The position numbers and the translations under genes were made by a program. From positions 178,775-242,774 of the forward strand of contig NZ_CP135163.1 in assembly GCF_001940165.2 (NCBI RefSeq): a DNA stretch of 64,000 nt. Reading direction: 5' to 3'. The stretch comes from Roseburia sp. 831b (GTDB lineage Bacteria > Bacillota > Clostridia > Lachnospirales > Lachnospiraceae). Position 1 is the stretch's first letter. Every line of letters begins with the position of its first letter. The notes below the pieces were generated by a model. It searched no databases, was not told the origin of the DNA, and saw only the letters and a program-made list of their open reading frames with translations. Below are positions 40,137 to 49,421 of the stretch, one piece after another.

Positions 40137-42407
40137 TTATCCTTCACTTCTGATTACTCTTGCAGCTGCCACAAGATTTTTAAGGCTTTCCTCTGTCTCT
40201 GGAATGTCTCTTGTCTTTAACCCACAATCTGGATTGACCCACAATTTTTCTTTGTCAATTTTCGTCAGCATGACGCGAAGCGCAGCGACAATCTCCGCTA
40301 CCGATGGCACACGCGGTGAATGGATATCATAAACACCTGGTCCTACTTCTGTCTCAAAATGATGTTCCTTTAAGGCATCGAGAATCTGGAAGTCGGAACG
40401 TGATGCCTCAAATGTGATAACGTCAGCATCCATATCGTCAATTGCCGGAATAATATCGGTAAACTCGCTGTAACACATATGTGTGTGAATCTGTGTTCCG
40501 GCTTTGACACCACTGTGCGTCAGGCGAAATGCCGGAATTGCAAAATCTAAATATTCTTTCTGCCAGTCTGATTTTCGAAGCGGCAGTTTCTCTCTTAGTG
40601 CAGCTTCATCAATCTGTATGATTTTGATTCCATTTTTCTCTAAATCTAACACTTCATCCCGGATTGCAAGGGCAATCTGTGAAATGGATTCTTTGATGGA
40701 AATGTCCTCTCTTGGGAAAGACCAGTTTAAGATGGTAACGGGACCTGTCAACATTCCCTTCATGATTTTTTTCGTAAGGGACTGTGCATAGACGGACCAC
40801 TCGACTGTAATCGGCTTTTCGCGGTAAACATCACCCCAGATAATCGGTGGTTTTACGCATCTTGTACCGTAAGACTGTACCCACGCTTTTTCTGTAAAAA
40901 GAAAACCTCCTAACGCTTCTCCAAAATACTCTACCATGTCATTTCTTTCGTATTCCCCGTGAACTAACACATCCAATCCAATTTCTTCCTGCCATCTGAC
41001 ACATTCGGCGATTTTCTTTTTGTTAAACGCTTTGTATTCTTCCTCCGATATTTTGCCCTGGCGATATGCAGAACGATTTGCCTTGACATCTTTGGTCTGT
41101 GGAAAAGAACCGATGGTGGTCGTCGGGAATTCCGGCAGTCCAAGCTCTTTTTTCTGCAGTTTCTGGCGCTCACTGCGTTTTGGTTCGCGAGTGTAATCCT
41201 TTTTGGTCACAAGAGAAAGTCTTTTATGCACCTGCTCGCTGAAGCAATCTCTTCCTTCTGCGAATAATTTTTTGTTTTTCTGGTAAGTTGTCTCTAACTG
41301 ATAATTTGCGCTTTCGGCAAGTTCTTTCAGTTCCGCAAGTTCGCCAAGTTTTTCCTCCGCAAATGCAAAATAGGACAGATACTTTGCGGATAGTTTTGTT
41401 TCATGTTTTGTCGTGTATGGAACATGCAATAGGGAGCATGAGGTAGACAATACACTTTTGATTCCTTTTTCCTGCAGCTTTCCTAACACCTGCAACGTCT
41501 TTTCATAGTGGTTTTTCCAGATATTTTTTCCATTCATCAAGCCGGCAAACAGCCATTTATCCGTCGGGAACCCGTAAGTCTCCACTAGAAAATCCGTCTC
41601 TTTTCCCTCGATAAAATCAAGTCCGATTCCATCAAATGGCATTTTGATTAAATCTGCATAGATATCCCTGACATCTCCAAAATAGGTCTGTAATAAAATG
41701 TGGCTTTCTTTTTTCACGGAAAGAACCGCATCATAAATTTTATGGAACAATGCGATATCTTCTACGCTCATATCCTGGACGAGAGCCGGTTCATCAAACT
41801 GAATCCATGCAATTTTGTTTTCTTCGCATTTTTTTAGCAAGTCCTGATATGCCGTAATCACCGCATCTGTGTAGTCATTTATCGTTTTTTCTCCAGTGTA
41901 ACGGCACAGTTTTAGCAGGGTGTACGCCCCAATCACAACCGGCTTTGTCTCGATTCCAAGTGCCTTTGCCTCGTTGTATTCTTCAAATGGTTTATTCCCT
42001 GAAAGCCTAATCTGTGTCTCGTCCTCTATCTCCGGAACAATATAATGGTAGTTGGTATTGAACCACTTTTTCATGGCAAGTGCTTTCACATCACCACTTG
42101 CTCCCTGATAACCACGCGCCATTGCATAATATGTGTCTAAATCCGATAGATTTAACTCTCTGTAACGTTTCGGAACGATTCCAAACAATACCGCAGTGTC
42201 TAGCATCATATCGTAGTAGGAAAAATCGTTACAGGAGATAAAATCAATCCCTGCTTCCTTCTGCGTGTTCCAATGTATTTTCCGCAAATCCTTTCCTGTC
42301 TGCAAAATTTCCTCTGCCTTGATTTCTTTCTTAAAATATTTCTCAGAAGCGAACTTTAATTCCCGTAAAGTTCCGATTCTAGGAAACCCGATTACTGATG
42401 TCTGCAT
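40137..42407 (-). CDS. metE: Cobalamin-independent methionine synthase
   Basis: 756 residues from ATG 42407 (GGAGG 5 nt upstream), the normal MetE length. The N-terminal half begins TSVIGFPRIGTLRELKFA. The C-terminal catalytic half has TTTIGSFPQTKDVKANRSA, HGEYERNDMVEYFG, and zinc ligands in IHTHMCYSEF and NPDCGLKTR. It transfers the methyl of 5-methyl-THF polyglutamate to homocysteine. Its presence alongside a B12-uptake operon suggests the cell can make methionine when corrinoids are scarce. Confidence 0.96.
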   Translation of the reverse strand: MQTSVIGFPRIGTLRELKFASEKYFKKEIKAEEILQTGKDLRKIHWNTQKEAGIDFISCNDFSYYDMMLDTAVLFGIVPKRYRELNLSDLDTYYAMARGYQGASGDVKALAMKKWFNTNYHYIVPEIEDETQIRLSGNKPFEEYNEAKALGIETKPVVIGAYTLLKLCRYTGEKTINDYTDAVITAYQDLLKKCEENKIAWIQFDEPALVQDMSVEDIALFHKIYDAVLSVKKESHILLQTYFGDVRDIYADLIKMPFDGIGLDFIEGKETDFLVETYGFPTDKWLFAGLMNGKNIWKNHYEKTLQVLGKLQEKGIKSVLSTSCSLLHVPYTTKHETKLSAKYLSYFAFAEEKLGELAELKELAESANYQLETTYQKNKKLFAEGRDCFSEQVHKRLSLVTKKDYTREPKRSERQKLQKKELGLPEFPTTTIGSFPQTKDVKANRSAYRQGKISEEEYKAFNKKKIAECVRWQEEIGLDVLVHGEYERNDMVEYFGEALGGFLFTEKAWVQSYGTRCVKPPIIWGDVYREKPITVEWSVYAQSLTKKIMKGMLTGPVTILNWSFPREDISIKESISQIALAIRDEVLDLEKNGIKIIQIDEAALREKLPLRKSDWQKEYLDFAIPAFRLTHSGVKAGTQIHTHMCYSEFTDIIPAIDDMDADVITFEASRSDFQILDALKEHHFETEVGPGVYDIHSPRVPSVAEIVAALRVMLTKIDKEKLWVNPDCGLKTRDIPETEESLKNLVAAARVIRSEG

Positions 42408-42444
42408 AACTTCCTCCAAATCATACTGTATTTTTCGCAATAGA

Positions 42445-42462
42445 ATCTGTTGCATAACAGAT
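42445..42462. promoter_or_regulatory. Palindrome in the metE leader
   Basis: ATCTGTT-GCAT-AACAGAT (7-bp arms) lies ~40 bp before the metE start, between the likely promoter (ATTATACT on the minus strand, ~42474-42481) and the RBS. It is a candidate operator. No S-box, cobalamin or T-box element is visible. Confidence 0.4.
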
Positions 42463-42516
42463 AACTTTTTTTCAGTATAATTTTTCCTGGCAGATTTGTA
42501 TAATACATAAAAATAT

Positions 42517-42549
42517 AGGCTTGCCATAGTTTTAAGCTATGGCAAGCCT
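42517..42549. terminator. Terminator hairpin between MATE gene and metE
   Basis: AGGCTTGCCATAG and CTATGGCAAGCCT form a perfect 13-bp stem with a 7-nt loop. On the minus strand it is followed by TATATTTTTATG, so it probably ends leftward transcription from the MATE gene and insulates metE. Confidence 0.65.
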
Positions 42550-42555
42550 GTTTGT

Positions 42556-42810
42556 ATGTATCAGGGCTATGCAGCTAACCTCGTAGAAACCGTCGGCAAA
42601 AATGGTTCTGTCATTACTGACTATCAGTACGAGCAGAACAACTACAGTGACAGTCAATTTTTAAAGGATAGTTTTGCCCGCACCGGAGTTCAGGATGAAT
42701 CCATTACAGTCGTTGCAGATGGTGCATACTCAGGAGTGGTGACAACAGGATGTTTTAAATCTTCTAACTCAATCAAAATCTTACCCTTCGTCGCTGGCTT
42801 TGTGACATAG
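42556..42810 (+). pseudogene. Transposase fragment
   Basis: An 84-residue open frame without a proper start reads VGKNGSVITDYQYEQNNYSD and SITVVADGAYSG, a DDE-domain block around the second catalytic Asp. It then becomes unrelated sequence (SSNSIKILPFVAG). Both ends of the gene are missing. It is a relic of an insertion sequence different from the intact one at 34.9 kb. Confidence 0.7.
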
Positions 42811-42847
42811 CCACTCCTCTTTCGTTTACAAATTTGATATGCTTATT

Positions 42848-44206
42848 TTAACACATCCGCTTTAGTTCCGGCAACACCGTACAAAGCATTGTGATAAAAC
42901 AAAGGCTTCCGCCGATTACATTCGATACCGGTTCCGCCAGGAAAACGCCGTCCGTTCCCATATGTAAGGCATACGGCATCAGATACGTCAGCGGCACGAC
43001 AATAAGTACCTTTCGAAGCAGGGAAAAGAAAATCGCCTGTTTCTTCTTATTTAAGGACTTAAAGATGGTCTGCCCGATATACTGGAAATCCATGAAAATA
43101 AAAGCGGCAAAATATTGCTTCAATGCCGGAACCGAATCTGATATCAGGGCGGCATCCGAACTGAATACCGAAATCAGCGCCTCCGGGATTAAAATAATAA
43201 GACTCCACATAATTGCCGTGTAACCCAGAATCATAATACCCATCACAAGCGCCGATTTACGTACACGGGCTGGACGGTGCGCACCGTAATTATAACTTAA
43301 AATCGGAGACGTTCCCTCATTCATCGCATAAATCGGCGTTTCCACCAACTGTCTGACACTCGATACAATCGTCATCACAGAAATGTAAATATCACCGCCT
43401 GTGACAGACAGCACATTGTTGCAGCAAATTGTCACAAGACTGTTCGTCAACTGCATGATAAAACCTGCGGTTCCAAGGCTGATAATATTTTTTGCATAGG
43501 TGATGCTCTCCGTAATTTCATTTTTCCGAAGAAAACGCACCTTAAGTTCTGCCTTCTTTGTCAGAAAAAAGAAAACAAATGCCGCCGACAGACATTGCGA
43601 AAGCACCGTTGCCATCGCCGCACCTTCCACGCCGAATCCAAATGCAAAAATAAACAATGGGTCAAGCAGCAAGTTCGCCGTTGCGCCAATCGCCACCGAA
43701 AGCATTCCAACCAGAGAATAGCCCTGCGCATTGATAAACGGATTCATTCCAACCGCAACCATAGAAGGCAGCGTGCCGACTAAATATATCATCATATATG
43801 GATATGCATACACGAGCGCATCCGACGAGGCTCCAAACAGTACCAGAAGCGGGCGCGTAAACAGCATGCCAATTCCCATTAAAATGACTGCGCTAAGGCA
43901 GACCATGGAAAATGACGTGTTCATGATATGTACCGCCTGCTGTTCTTTTTTACTGCCCCTGTATATGGAAAAAAGCGGTGCACCGCCACCTCCAAACAGG
44001 TTCGCAAATGCCGTAATAATAACAATCAGCGGAAAACAAAGTCCCACCGCACCGAGTGCGGCTGTTCCCTCGTCCGGGATACGTGCGATATAGATACGGT
44101 CCACAATGTTGTATAACAGGTTTAATATCTGGGCAACCAGCATTGGAAGTGCGGCTCCTAAAATATTTCCGACTACGGTTCCATGTTCAAAATCAACTCT
44201 CTTCAT
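42848..44206 (-). CDS. MATE-family efflux transporter
   Basis: 452 residues with twelve TM helices in two halves. Family blocks include LPMLVAQILNLLYNIVDRIYI, FGGGGAPLFSIYRG and LLDPLFIFAFGFGVEGAA. The EGTSPILSYNYGA block is typical of the DinF/NorM-like Firmicute branch. It is a Na+/H+-driven multidrug or metabolite exporter. No regulator is adjacent. It is about 40% similar by eye to the MATE gene at 55.4 kb. Confidence 0.92.
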   Translation of the reverse strand: MKRVDFEHGTVVGNILGAALPMLVAQILNLLYNIVDRIYIARIPDEGTAALGAVGLCFPLIVIITAFANLFGGGGAPLFSIYRGSKKEQQAVHIMNTSFSMVCLSAVILMGIGMLFTRPLLVLFGASSDALVYAYPYMMIYLVGTLPSMVAVGMNPFINAQGYSLVGMLSVAIGATANLLLDPLFIFAFGFGVEGAAMATVLSQCLSAAFVFFFLTKKAELKVRFLRKNEITESITYAKNIISLGTAGFIMQLTNSLVTICCNNVLSVTGGDIYISVMTIVSSVRQLVETPIYAMNEGTSPILSYNYGAHRPARVRKSALVMGIMILGYTAIMWSLIILIPEALISVFSSDAALISDSVPALKQYFAAFIFMDFQYIGQTIFKSLNKKKQAIFFSLLRKVLIVVPLTYLMPYALHMGTDGVFLAEPVSNVIGGSLCFITMLCTVLPELKRMC

Positions 44207-44293
44207 CTTTATCTAGAATCCTTTTCTCTCTTACTTGATTTCTAGTATAGCAACCGTTGTTCTATATGTAAATTATTTATTTTGTATTGTTTT

Positions 44294-46426
44294 TCAGGCT
44301 CCCATCGTGTGTTCTTCAATCCATGTATACAGAATCGTCTTCCCTGCTTTTATTCTATTGGCACGATACCAGAACAGGACAGCCGTAAGCAGTGTAAAAA
44401 TCACGGTTAACACTATCAGTACTCCTAATTCACTTCCAATACCGGTTCCACCGGAAATGGCACTTCGAAATGCCGTTACGGTATATGTGAACGGAACATA
44501 CTTATGAATCGATGCTGCGAAACTTCCCGAAATTTCAATCGGATACGTTCCTGCGGAACCCGCTAACTGAAGCACCATGAATACCAGCATGAAAAAACTT
44601 CCCACTTTTCCCAACATGGCATTGAAAAAGTACATGATTGACATGAAGCAGATTGCGGCAATAACGGAAACCAGTATGGTCTTTCCCGTCTGAACCGGCT
44701 GAAATCCATTTGCAAGATGCAAAATAAAATACAGCACGATTCCCATGATAATTGCTGTCGGATACACAATAACCGCCTTGCTTGCAAACCATGCAAGACC
44801 ATTGTTTAACTTCTCATGATACTCTACCAGCGGATACATCAGGCAAAATGCCAGGCATCCAACCCAAAGTCCTACTGACATCATATAAGCCGCCATCGCA
44901 TGACCATTGTTTTCTACTGATGTAATCTGCGTCTCCTCTGCCGTAAGTGGTGTGACAAACATATCGATATTCGTATCCGTCACTGCATTTCCTGCCACCT
45001 GGTCTGCTCCGTCTTTCAATGCCGTATCCAGTGTCATTGTGCCATCCATCAGCGATGTAATGCCATCCTGCAAATCTGCGGAACCTTTTGCAAGCGCATC
45101 CGCACCATCGGAAAGCTGTGCGGTACCGTCGCTTAACTGCCCCGCACCTGTCTTTAGTTCATTTCCCTTTTCCACAAGCTGTGCGCTTCCATCCTTTAAT
45201 TCCTGTACCCCGCTTTGCAAGCCACTTTCACCTGCAATTCCTGCATTTAAACTTTCGATTCCTGCATTCAGCTGAGAAACGCCCTCTATGATTCCAGCCT
45301 GACCATCTGCCTGCATGGTCTGTCCGAGCCCTTTTTGTACATTTTGCATACCAGAAAGCAGGGAATCCATTGCATTTGAGGATGCTGGCAGTAGCTGACT
45401 CGATGCCGCCGCAAGCTGTTGTACCATTGCATGCAAAGCAGCCATCTGTTCCGCAGAACCGGCGGCGCCCATTCCTTTATTTGCCTCTGTTCCGTCCCCA
45501 TTGACTGCAGCATTCAGCTTCTGGATGCTGTCATTCATCGCAAGCAGAGAGGACGATGCTGTTTTTATCTGGGCGACCTTCTCGTTTGTTAAACTATTGT
45601 CAATCTGGTTTTTCATGGTATTGACACCGGTTAACAGTGTCTGACTGCCAGATAAAAGTTGGTTCGTGCCATCTGCAAGCGCATCCACGCCACCGGAAAG
45701 TGTATGCAATCCACCGTCCACCTTTGCAACGCCATCCAGATATGCCTCTACACCGTTTTCAAGTACCGCACTTCCCTCCTGCAAAGCGGTGCTCGAAGAT
45801 GCCAACACACCTAAATTATCGGTAAGCGACGCTGCACCATCGTTTAAGGTATTCATGCCGGATAGCAGCTCCCCTGTACCATCTGCCGCATTCGAAAAAC
45901 CGTCGCCCATTTCGGCAATGCTCGCAAACACTGCTTTTGTGTAGGTTTCCGTAACCTCAGCCATAATATTTGCCTTGATTTCTTTTATCGCACTTTCACT
46001 TAATTTGCTGGAGATATAATTGTATCCCGGATTTGTTGCATATTGTAATTTCATTTTCTTTGGATTGGCATCCATCATGGTAGATGCATTTTCAGAAAAA
46101 TCTTCTGGAATGGTAATCACCATGTAATAGGTTCCATTCTTTAGTCCATTTTCTGCTGTCACCTCATCTGTAACATGAAAATCCATTGCATCACTGTTTT
46201 CTAGCGATGTCTCAAGGCTATCGCCCACGGAGAGCGTTTTGCCCTGATAGTCTACGGACACATCCTGATTTACAACTGCCACCGGAAGCTTACTGATATC
46301 TCCATACGGATCCCACATCGAACTTAAAAACATGCCCGCATATATCGCCGGAATCAATAAGATTACTGCCATTACAACTACAAGTAATTTATTTTTTCTT
46401 AAAAAGTTTAATTCATTTCTTACCAA
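44294..46426 (-). CDS. YhgE/Pip-family membrane protein, TTG start
   Basis: 710 residues from a TTG at 46426, chosen because TCCTCCC (plus strand, 46434-46440) gives a strong RBS at 7 nt. The longer ATG frame overlaps the upstream gene without an RBS. One TM helix (RKNKLLVVVMAVILLIPAIYA) is followed by a long extracellular region with heptad-like repeats (LSDGTAQLSDGADALAKGSADL) and five to six C-terminal TM helices of the ABC-2 type. This is the YhgE/Pip layout (phage infection protein). Role uncertain: export or cell-envelope. It follows the DUF368 gene by 25 nt. Confidence 0.88.
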   Translation of the reverse strand: MVRNELNFLRKNKLLVVVMAVILLIPAIYAGMFLSSMWDPYGDISKLPVAVVNQDVSVDYQGKTLSVGDSLETSLENSDAMDFHVTDEVTAENGLKNGTYYMVITIPEDFSENASTMMDANPKKMKLQYATNPGYNYISSKLSESAIKEIKANIMAEVTETYTKAVFASIAEMGDGFSNAADGTGELLSGMNTLNDGAASLTDNLGVLASSSTALQEGSAVLENGVEAYLDGVAKVDGGLHTLSGGVDALADGTNQLLSGSQTLLTGVNTMKNQIDNSLTNEKVAQIKTASSSLLAMNDSIQKLNAAVNGDGTEANKGMGAAGSAEQMAALHAMVQQLAAASSQLLPASSNAMDSLLSGMQNVQKGLGQTMQADGQAGIIEGVSQLNAGIESLNAGIAGESGLQSGVQELKDGSAQLVEKGNELKTGAGQLSDGTAQLSDGADALAKGSADLQDGITSLMDGTMTLDTALKDGADQVAGNAVTDTNIDMFVTPLTAEETQITSVENNGHAMAAYMMSVGLWVGCLAFCLMYPLVEYHEKLNNGLAWFASKAVIVYPTAIIMGIVLYFILHLANGFQPVQTGKTILVSVIAAICFMSIMYFFNAMLGKVGSFFMLVFMVLQLAGSAGTYPIEISGSFAASIHKYVPFTYTVTAFRSAISGGTGIGSELGVLIVLTVIFTLLTAVLFWYRANRIKAGKTILYTWIEEHTMGA

Positions 46427-46451
46427 TCTGTTATCCTCCCTCTCGTTCCCC

Positions 46452-47339
46452 TTACATTTTACTAACTTGTGCTTTGCTTCTCTCTTTTGCAATCTGCATT
46501 CCTAATACGAGTAATAAACCTATCAGGCTGGTCGTAATCTGGAAATTGCCTAAGTTCATTGCCGGCTTTGATACGTCTAAAGTCATCGGTCCCTGCACAA
46601 TCGCATAAAAGGATCCAAGCATCATTCCCAAAATCAGATAAACTGTCTGTGGTCTGAATTTTTCCAGGCAGACTTTGATTCCCTTTACCACGATAGCGGC
46701 TCCTGCCAAAACACCAAATCCAAAGAACATAAGACCCGGAACATAAGAAAAATCAAGTCCTAAGAAGCCACGGATTGCTGAAATCACCGGAATATATGCA
46801 CCAAAAATAAGAAGCAGTGTAGAACCGGAAATGCCCGGAAGAAACATCGCTGAGATTGCGATCATGCCAATCAGAAACAATTTAATTCCTAATCGGATGG
46901 AAAACTGGCTAACATCCATCATTCCGCCTCCAAACTTTCCATTCATCCATGTAATTCCTACCACAAGTACCACGCCTAACAGGCAAAACCAGATTCCCTT
47001 TCTAATTTCACGAAAGCTGTCTTTTTCCTCCTTCACAATCAGCGGAATCGAACCTGCGATAAAGCCGATGAACAAAGAACTGATACCATAAATATGATTT
47101 TCAAATAATGCAGACAGCGCAAGAATTGCCAGCACCATCCCGATTATCCAGCCTGCACCTAATTTTGCCAAAAAAGAAAAAGCTGTTTTTTTATCCCTTC
47201 TTTTTCCAAAAACCAGGTCATGAATCGAACCTATAAACTTATCGTAAAATCCTAAAATAAAGGCGATTGTGCCTCCTGATACGCCAGGGACACTGTCAGC
47301 TAACGCCATACAGAATCCTCCAACTCCTTCTTTTAACAT
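46452..47339 (-). CDS. DUF368 membrane protein (candidate polyprenyl-phosphate translocase)
   Basis: 295 residues from ATG 47339 (CAGGAGG 7 nt upstream). About eight TM helices carry the family motif ALADSVPGVSGGTIAFILGFYD and LPGISGSTLLLIFGAYIPV. DUF368 proteins have been implicated in recycling undecaprenyl phosphate across the membrane; here the role is inferred from the family. It is followed by the YhgE/Pip gene and preceded by a two-component-type box, so it may belong to an envelope-stress unit. Confidence 0.88.
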   Translation of the reverse strand: MLKEGVGGFCMALADSVPGVSGGTIAFILGFYDKFIGSIHDLVFGKRRDKKTAFSFLAKLGAGWIIGMVLAILALSALFENHIYGISSLFIGFIAGSIPLIVKEEKDSFREIRKGIWFCLLGVVLVVGITWMNGKFGGGMMDVSQFSIRLGIKLFLIGMIAISAMFLPGISGSTLLLIFGAYIPVISAIRGFLGLDFSYVPGLMFFGFGVLAGAAIVVKGIKVCLEKFRPQTVYLILGMMLGSFYAIVQGPMTLDVSKPAMNLGNFQITTSLIGLLLVLGMQIAKERSKAQVSKM

Positions 47340-47411
47340 AAAAAAATCCTCCTGTTTCATTTTCTGCAAGTATCATAACCACTCACATTAAATAAACAGG
47401 AGGTAATTTCT

Positions 47412-47430
47412 TAAACAATTCCTAAACAAT
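47412..47430 (-). promoter_or_regulatory. Response-regulator box upstream of DUF368 gene
   Basis: TAAACAATTCCTAAACAAT is two direct TAAACAAT repeats 11 bp apart, the spacing used by OmpR/PhoB-type regulators. It matches the box at 49399 in 18 of 19 positions. Confidence 0.65.
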
Positions 47431-48137
47431 TATTTATTCAAACGGTATCCAGCGCCCCACACCGTTTCCAAAATTTTCGGATTTTTGCTGTCATCTTCTA
47501 TTTTTTCCCGAATCCGGTTGATATGTACCATTACGGTTGCGCTGTCACCCATGTAATCATATCCCCATATTTTTTCAAAAATCTGTTCCTTGGAAAATAC
47601 GATATTCGGATTCATTGCCATAAATTTCAGAATCTCAAATTCGCGGTTTGGGAACTTGATTTCCCTGTCCCCTTTATACACTTTCCAGCTGTTGGTGAGA
47701 ATCCTTACATCTTTAATCTGAATTTCCTCGACTTCCTCTTTTTTCTCTTTCACGGTATTATGAATGCGGTCATACTGTCTTAGGTTTGCATTGACCCTTG
47801 CCACAAGCTCCGCTGGGTCAAAAGGTTTTGCGATGTAATCATCGGCTCCCAGCCCCAGACCTCTGATTTTATCTACCGACTCGGTTCTTGCTGTCACCAT
47901 AAGAATCGGAATATCCGTCTTATCGCGAATCTCACGGCATATATCATATCCGCTTTTTCCTGGGAGCATCAAATCGAGTAAAATTAAATCAAACTGCTCC
48001 TCTTGTATGACAGCATTTACAAGGGTTCCGTCCTCTATGATTCGGGTACGGTACCCGGCAGATTCAAGATAGGCTTCCTCTATCATGCTGATATCTGCAT
48101 CATCTTCTACAATCAAAATTGTTTTCCTATCCAACAT
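47430..48137 (-). CDS. OmpR/VanR-type response regulator
   Basis: 235 residues. The receiver has acidic pocket DDADIS, phospho-acceptor LILLDLMLPGKSGYD, and conserved T and K (VTARTES; YIAKPFDP). The C-terminal winged helix has FPNREFEILKFMAMNPN and DSATVMVHINRIREKI. It starts 10 nt inside the kinase gene. It probably binds the paired TAAACAAT boxes upstream of the kinase gene and of the DUF368 gene that follows. Confidence 0.93.
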   Translation of the reverse strand: MLDRKTILIVEDDADISMIEEAYLESAGYRTRIIEDGTLVNAVIQEEQFDLILLDLMLPGKSGYDICREIRDKTDIPILMVTARTESVDKIRGLGLGADDYIAKPFDPAELVARVNANLRQYDRIHNTVKEKKEEVEEIQIKDVRILTNSWKVYKGDREIKFPNREFEILKFMAMNPNIVFSKEQIFEKIWGYDYMGDSATVMVHINRIREKIEDDSKNPKILETVWGAGYRLNK

Positions 48138-49299
48138 TTTCTGCTCCTTCCAGATTTTGTGATGGGAAGTTTAACGAAATCGCAAGTCCGTCTGCATTTT
48201 GGGCAGCAACACTTCCCCCCATTGCCTCCATCAAATATTTTACAATGTAGAGTCCCAGTCCGTTTCCTTCTTTTTTATTTCTGGACTCGTCCACCCGGTA
48301 AAATTCATCAAAAATATAAGGCAATTTTTCTTCCGGGATGCCCACTCCATTGTCTTTCACACAAATGGTAACGCCCTCTGGCGTCTTGGATAACACGATA
48401 TCCATCACCAAATTTTCACTTTGTGCATACTTTCTGCTGTTTTCAAGCAGATTATCTAAAATTCTTTGAAGCTGCTTTTGATCCGCCGTCACTTCCGCTG
48501 TCATCTGCCTCGTATCTATGTGAATGGTCTCGTTGCTGTTTATCACGTAATCCTGCTTTCCATGCACATAATGTTGCAAAAAAGCAGCAATTTCTATTTT
48601 TTCCAGGGAGATTGGCATGTTCCCGGTCTCCATTTGGGAAAGATAAAACAGTTGGTTCAACAGCATATCCATATCCCCGGCTCTTCGGTATGCCGTCTCT
48701 AAAAATTTTCTTTGTTGTTCCGGCTTAGAAGCGACACCGTCCAAAAGCCCCTTTATCGTCCCCTTAATTGCGGTAAGCGGTGTGCGAAGGTCATGCGAGA
48801 TACCCACAATCATGTCCGTTCTTGCCTTCTCATACTTTCTGTTTTTCTCCTGCTCCGTGGCAATTGCTTTCATCATTTCATTGAAAGAGGTGCAGACATT
48901 CTCAAACTCTGTCTCGCCCGTATAGGCAATTTCCTGTGTCAAATCGTTCGCTTTAATTCGTCTGGTTCCATCTGTCAGTGCATCCAGCGGCTCCATAATG
49001 TGCTCCGTCAGATTCTTCGTGAATACCTGGCTGATAATAATCAGCGCCGCAATACATAAAATGCCATCTATACTAAAAAGCAGGATAAATTCATCTCTGT
49101 AAATGGTGTAGTCTTTTACCATATCGTCTATCTGATCAGGATCCACAACCTTCTCTATCTTTTTCTCGACTTCTTTTTCTATGGACTCTGAATAGCAAAA
49201 TATTACGAAAATATTAATGCCTAGAAACAATACTAAGGTGACTAAGACCATCCATGCATTTGAGATAAATATCCTGCGTTTTACGGTTCCTTTTTCCAT
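48127..49299 (-). CDS. Sensor histidine kinase (VanS-like)
   Basis: 390 residues, RBS GGAGGAG before ATG 49299. Two TM helices (about 14-34 and 75-95) flank a short ~40-residue extracellular sensor. HAMP (EPLDALTDGTRRIKANDL), H-box VGISHDLRTPLTAIKG, and the N/G boxes (NLLENSRKYA, DNGVGIPEEKL, GNGLGLYIVKYL) follow. It is the first gene of a kinase-regulator operon with an autoregulatory-type box ~100 bp upstream. The short sensor resembles VanS/BceS-like envelope-stress kinases. Confidence 0.93.
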   Translation of the reverse strand: MEKGTVKRRIFISNAWMVLVTLVLFLGINIFVIFCYSESIEKEVEKKIEKVVDPDQIDDMVKDYTIYRDEFILLFSIDGILCIAALIIISQVFTKNLTEHIMEPLDALTDGTRRIKANDLTQEIAYTGETEFENVCTSFNEMMKAIATEQEKNRKYEKARTDMIVGISHDLRTPLTAIKGTIKGLLDGVASKPEQQRKFLETAYRRAGDMDMLLNQLFYLSQMETGNMPISLEKIEIAAFLQHYVHGKQDYVINSNETIHIDTRQMTAEVTADQKQLQRILDNLLENSRKYAQSENLVMDIVLSKTPEGVTICVKDNGVGIPEEKLPYIFDEFYRVDESRNKKEGNGLGLYIVKYLMEAMGGSVAAQNADGLAISLNFPSQNLEGAENVG

Positions 49300-49398
49300 G
49301 GTTTCTCCTCCGCATCTTCCATCTTTTTCCTACATGAACCTTATCTTCCGATGGTGATATTATACTACTTTCGATGAGAGAAGTCGTTAGGGAAAACC

Positions 49399-49417
49399 TA
49401 AACAATTTCTAAACAAT
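49399..49417 (-). promoter_or_regulatory. Response-regulator box upstream of the kinase gene
   Basis: TAAACAATTTCTAAACAAT, 18/19 identical to the box at 47412, placed between the end of the copper-type ATPase gene and the kinase start. It indicates autoregulation of the two-component operon. Confidence 0.65.
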
Positions 49418-49421
49418 GTGT

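Noticed and set aside
42408..42480. S-box or T-box leader for metE
   Set aside because: No conserved core sequence of either class could be found in this short leader.
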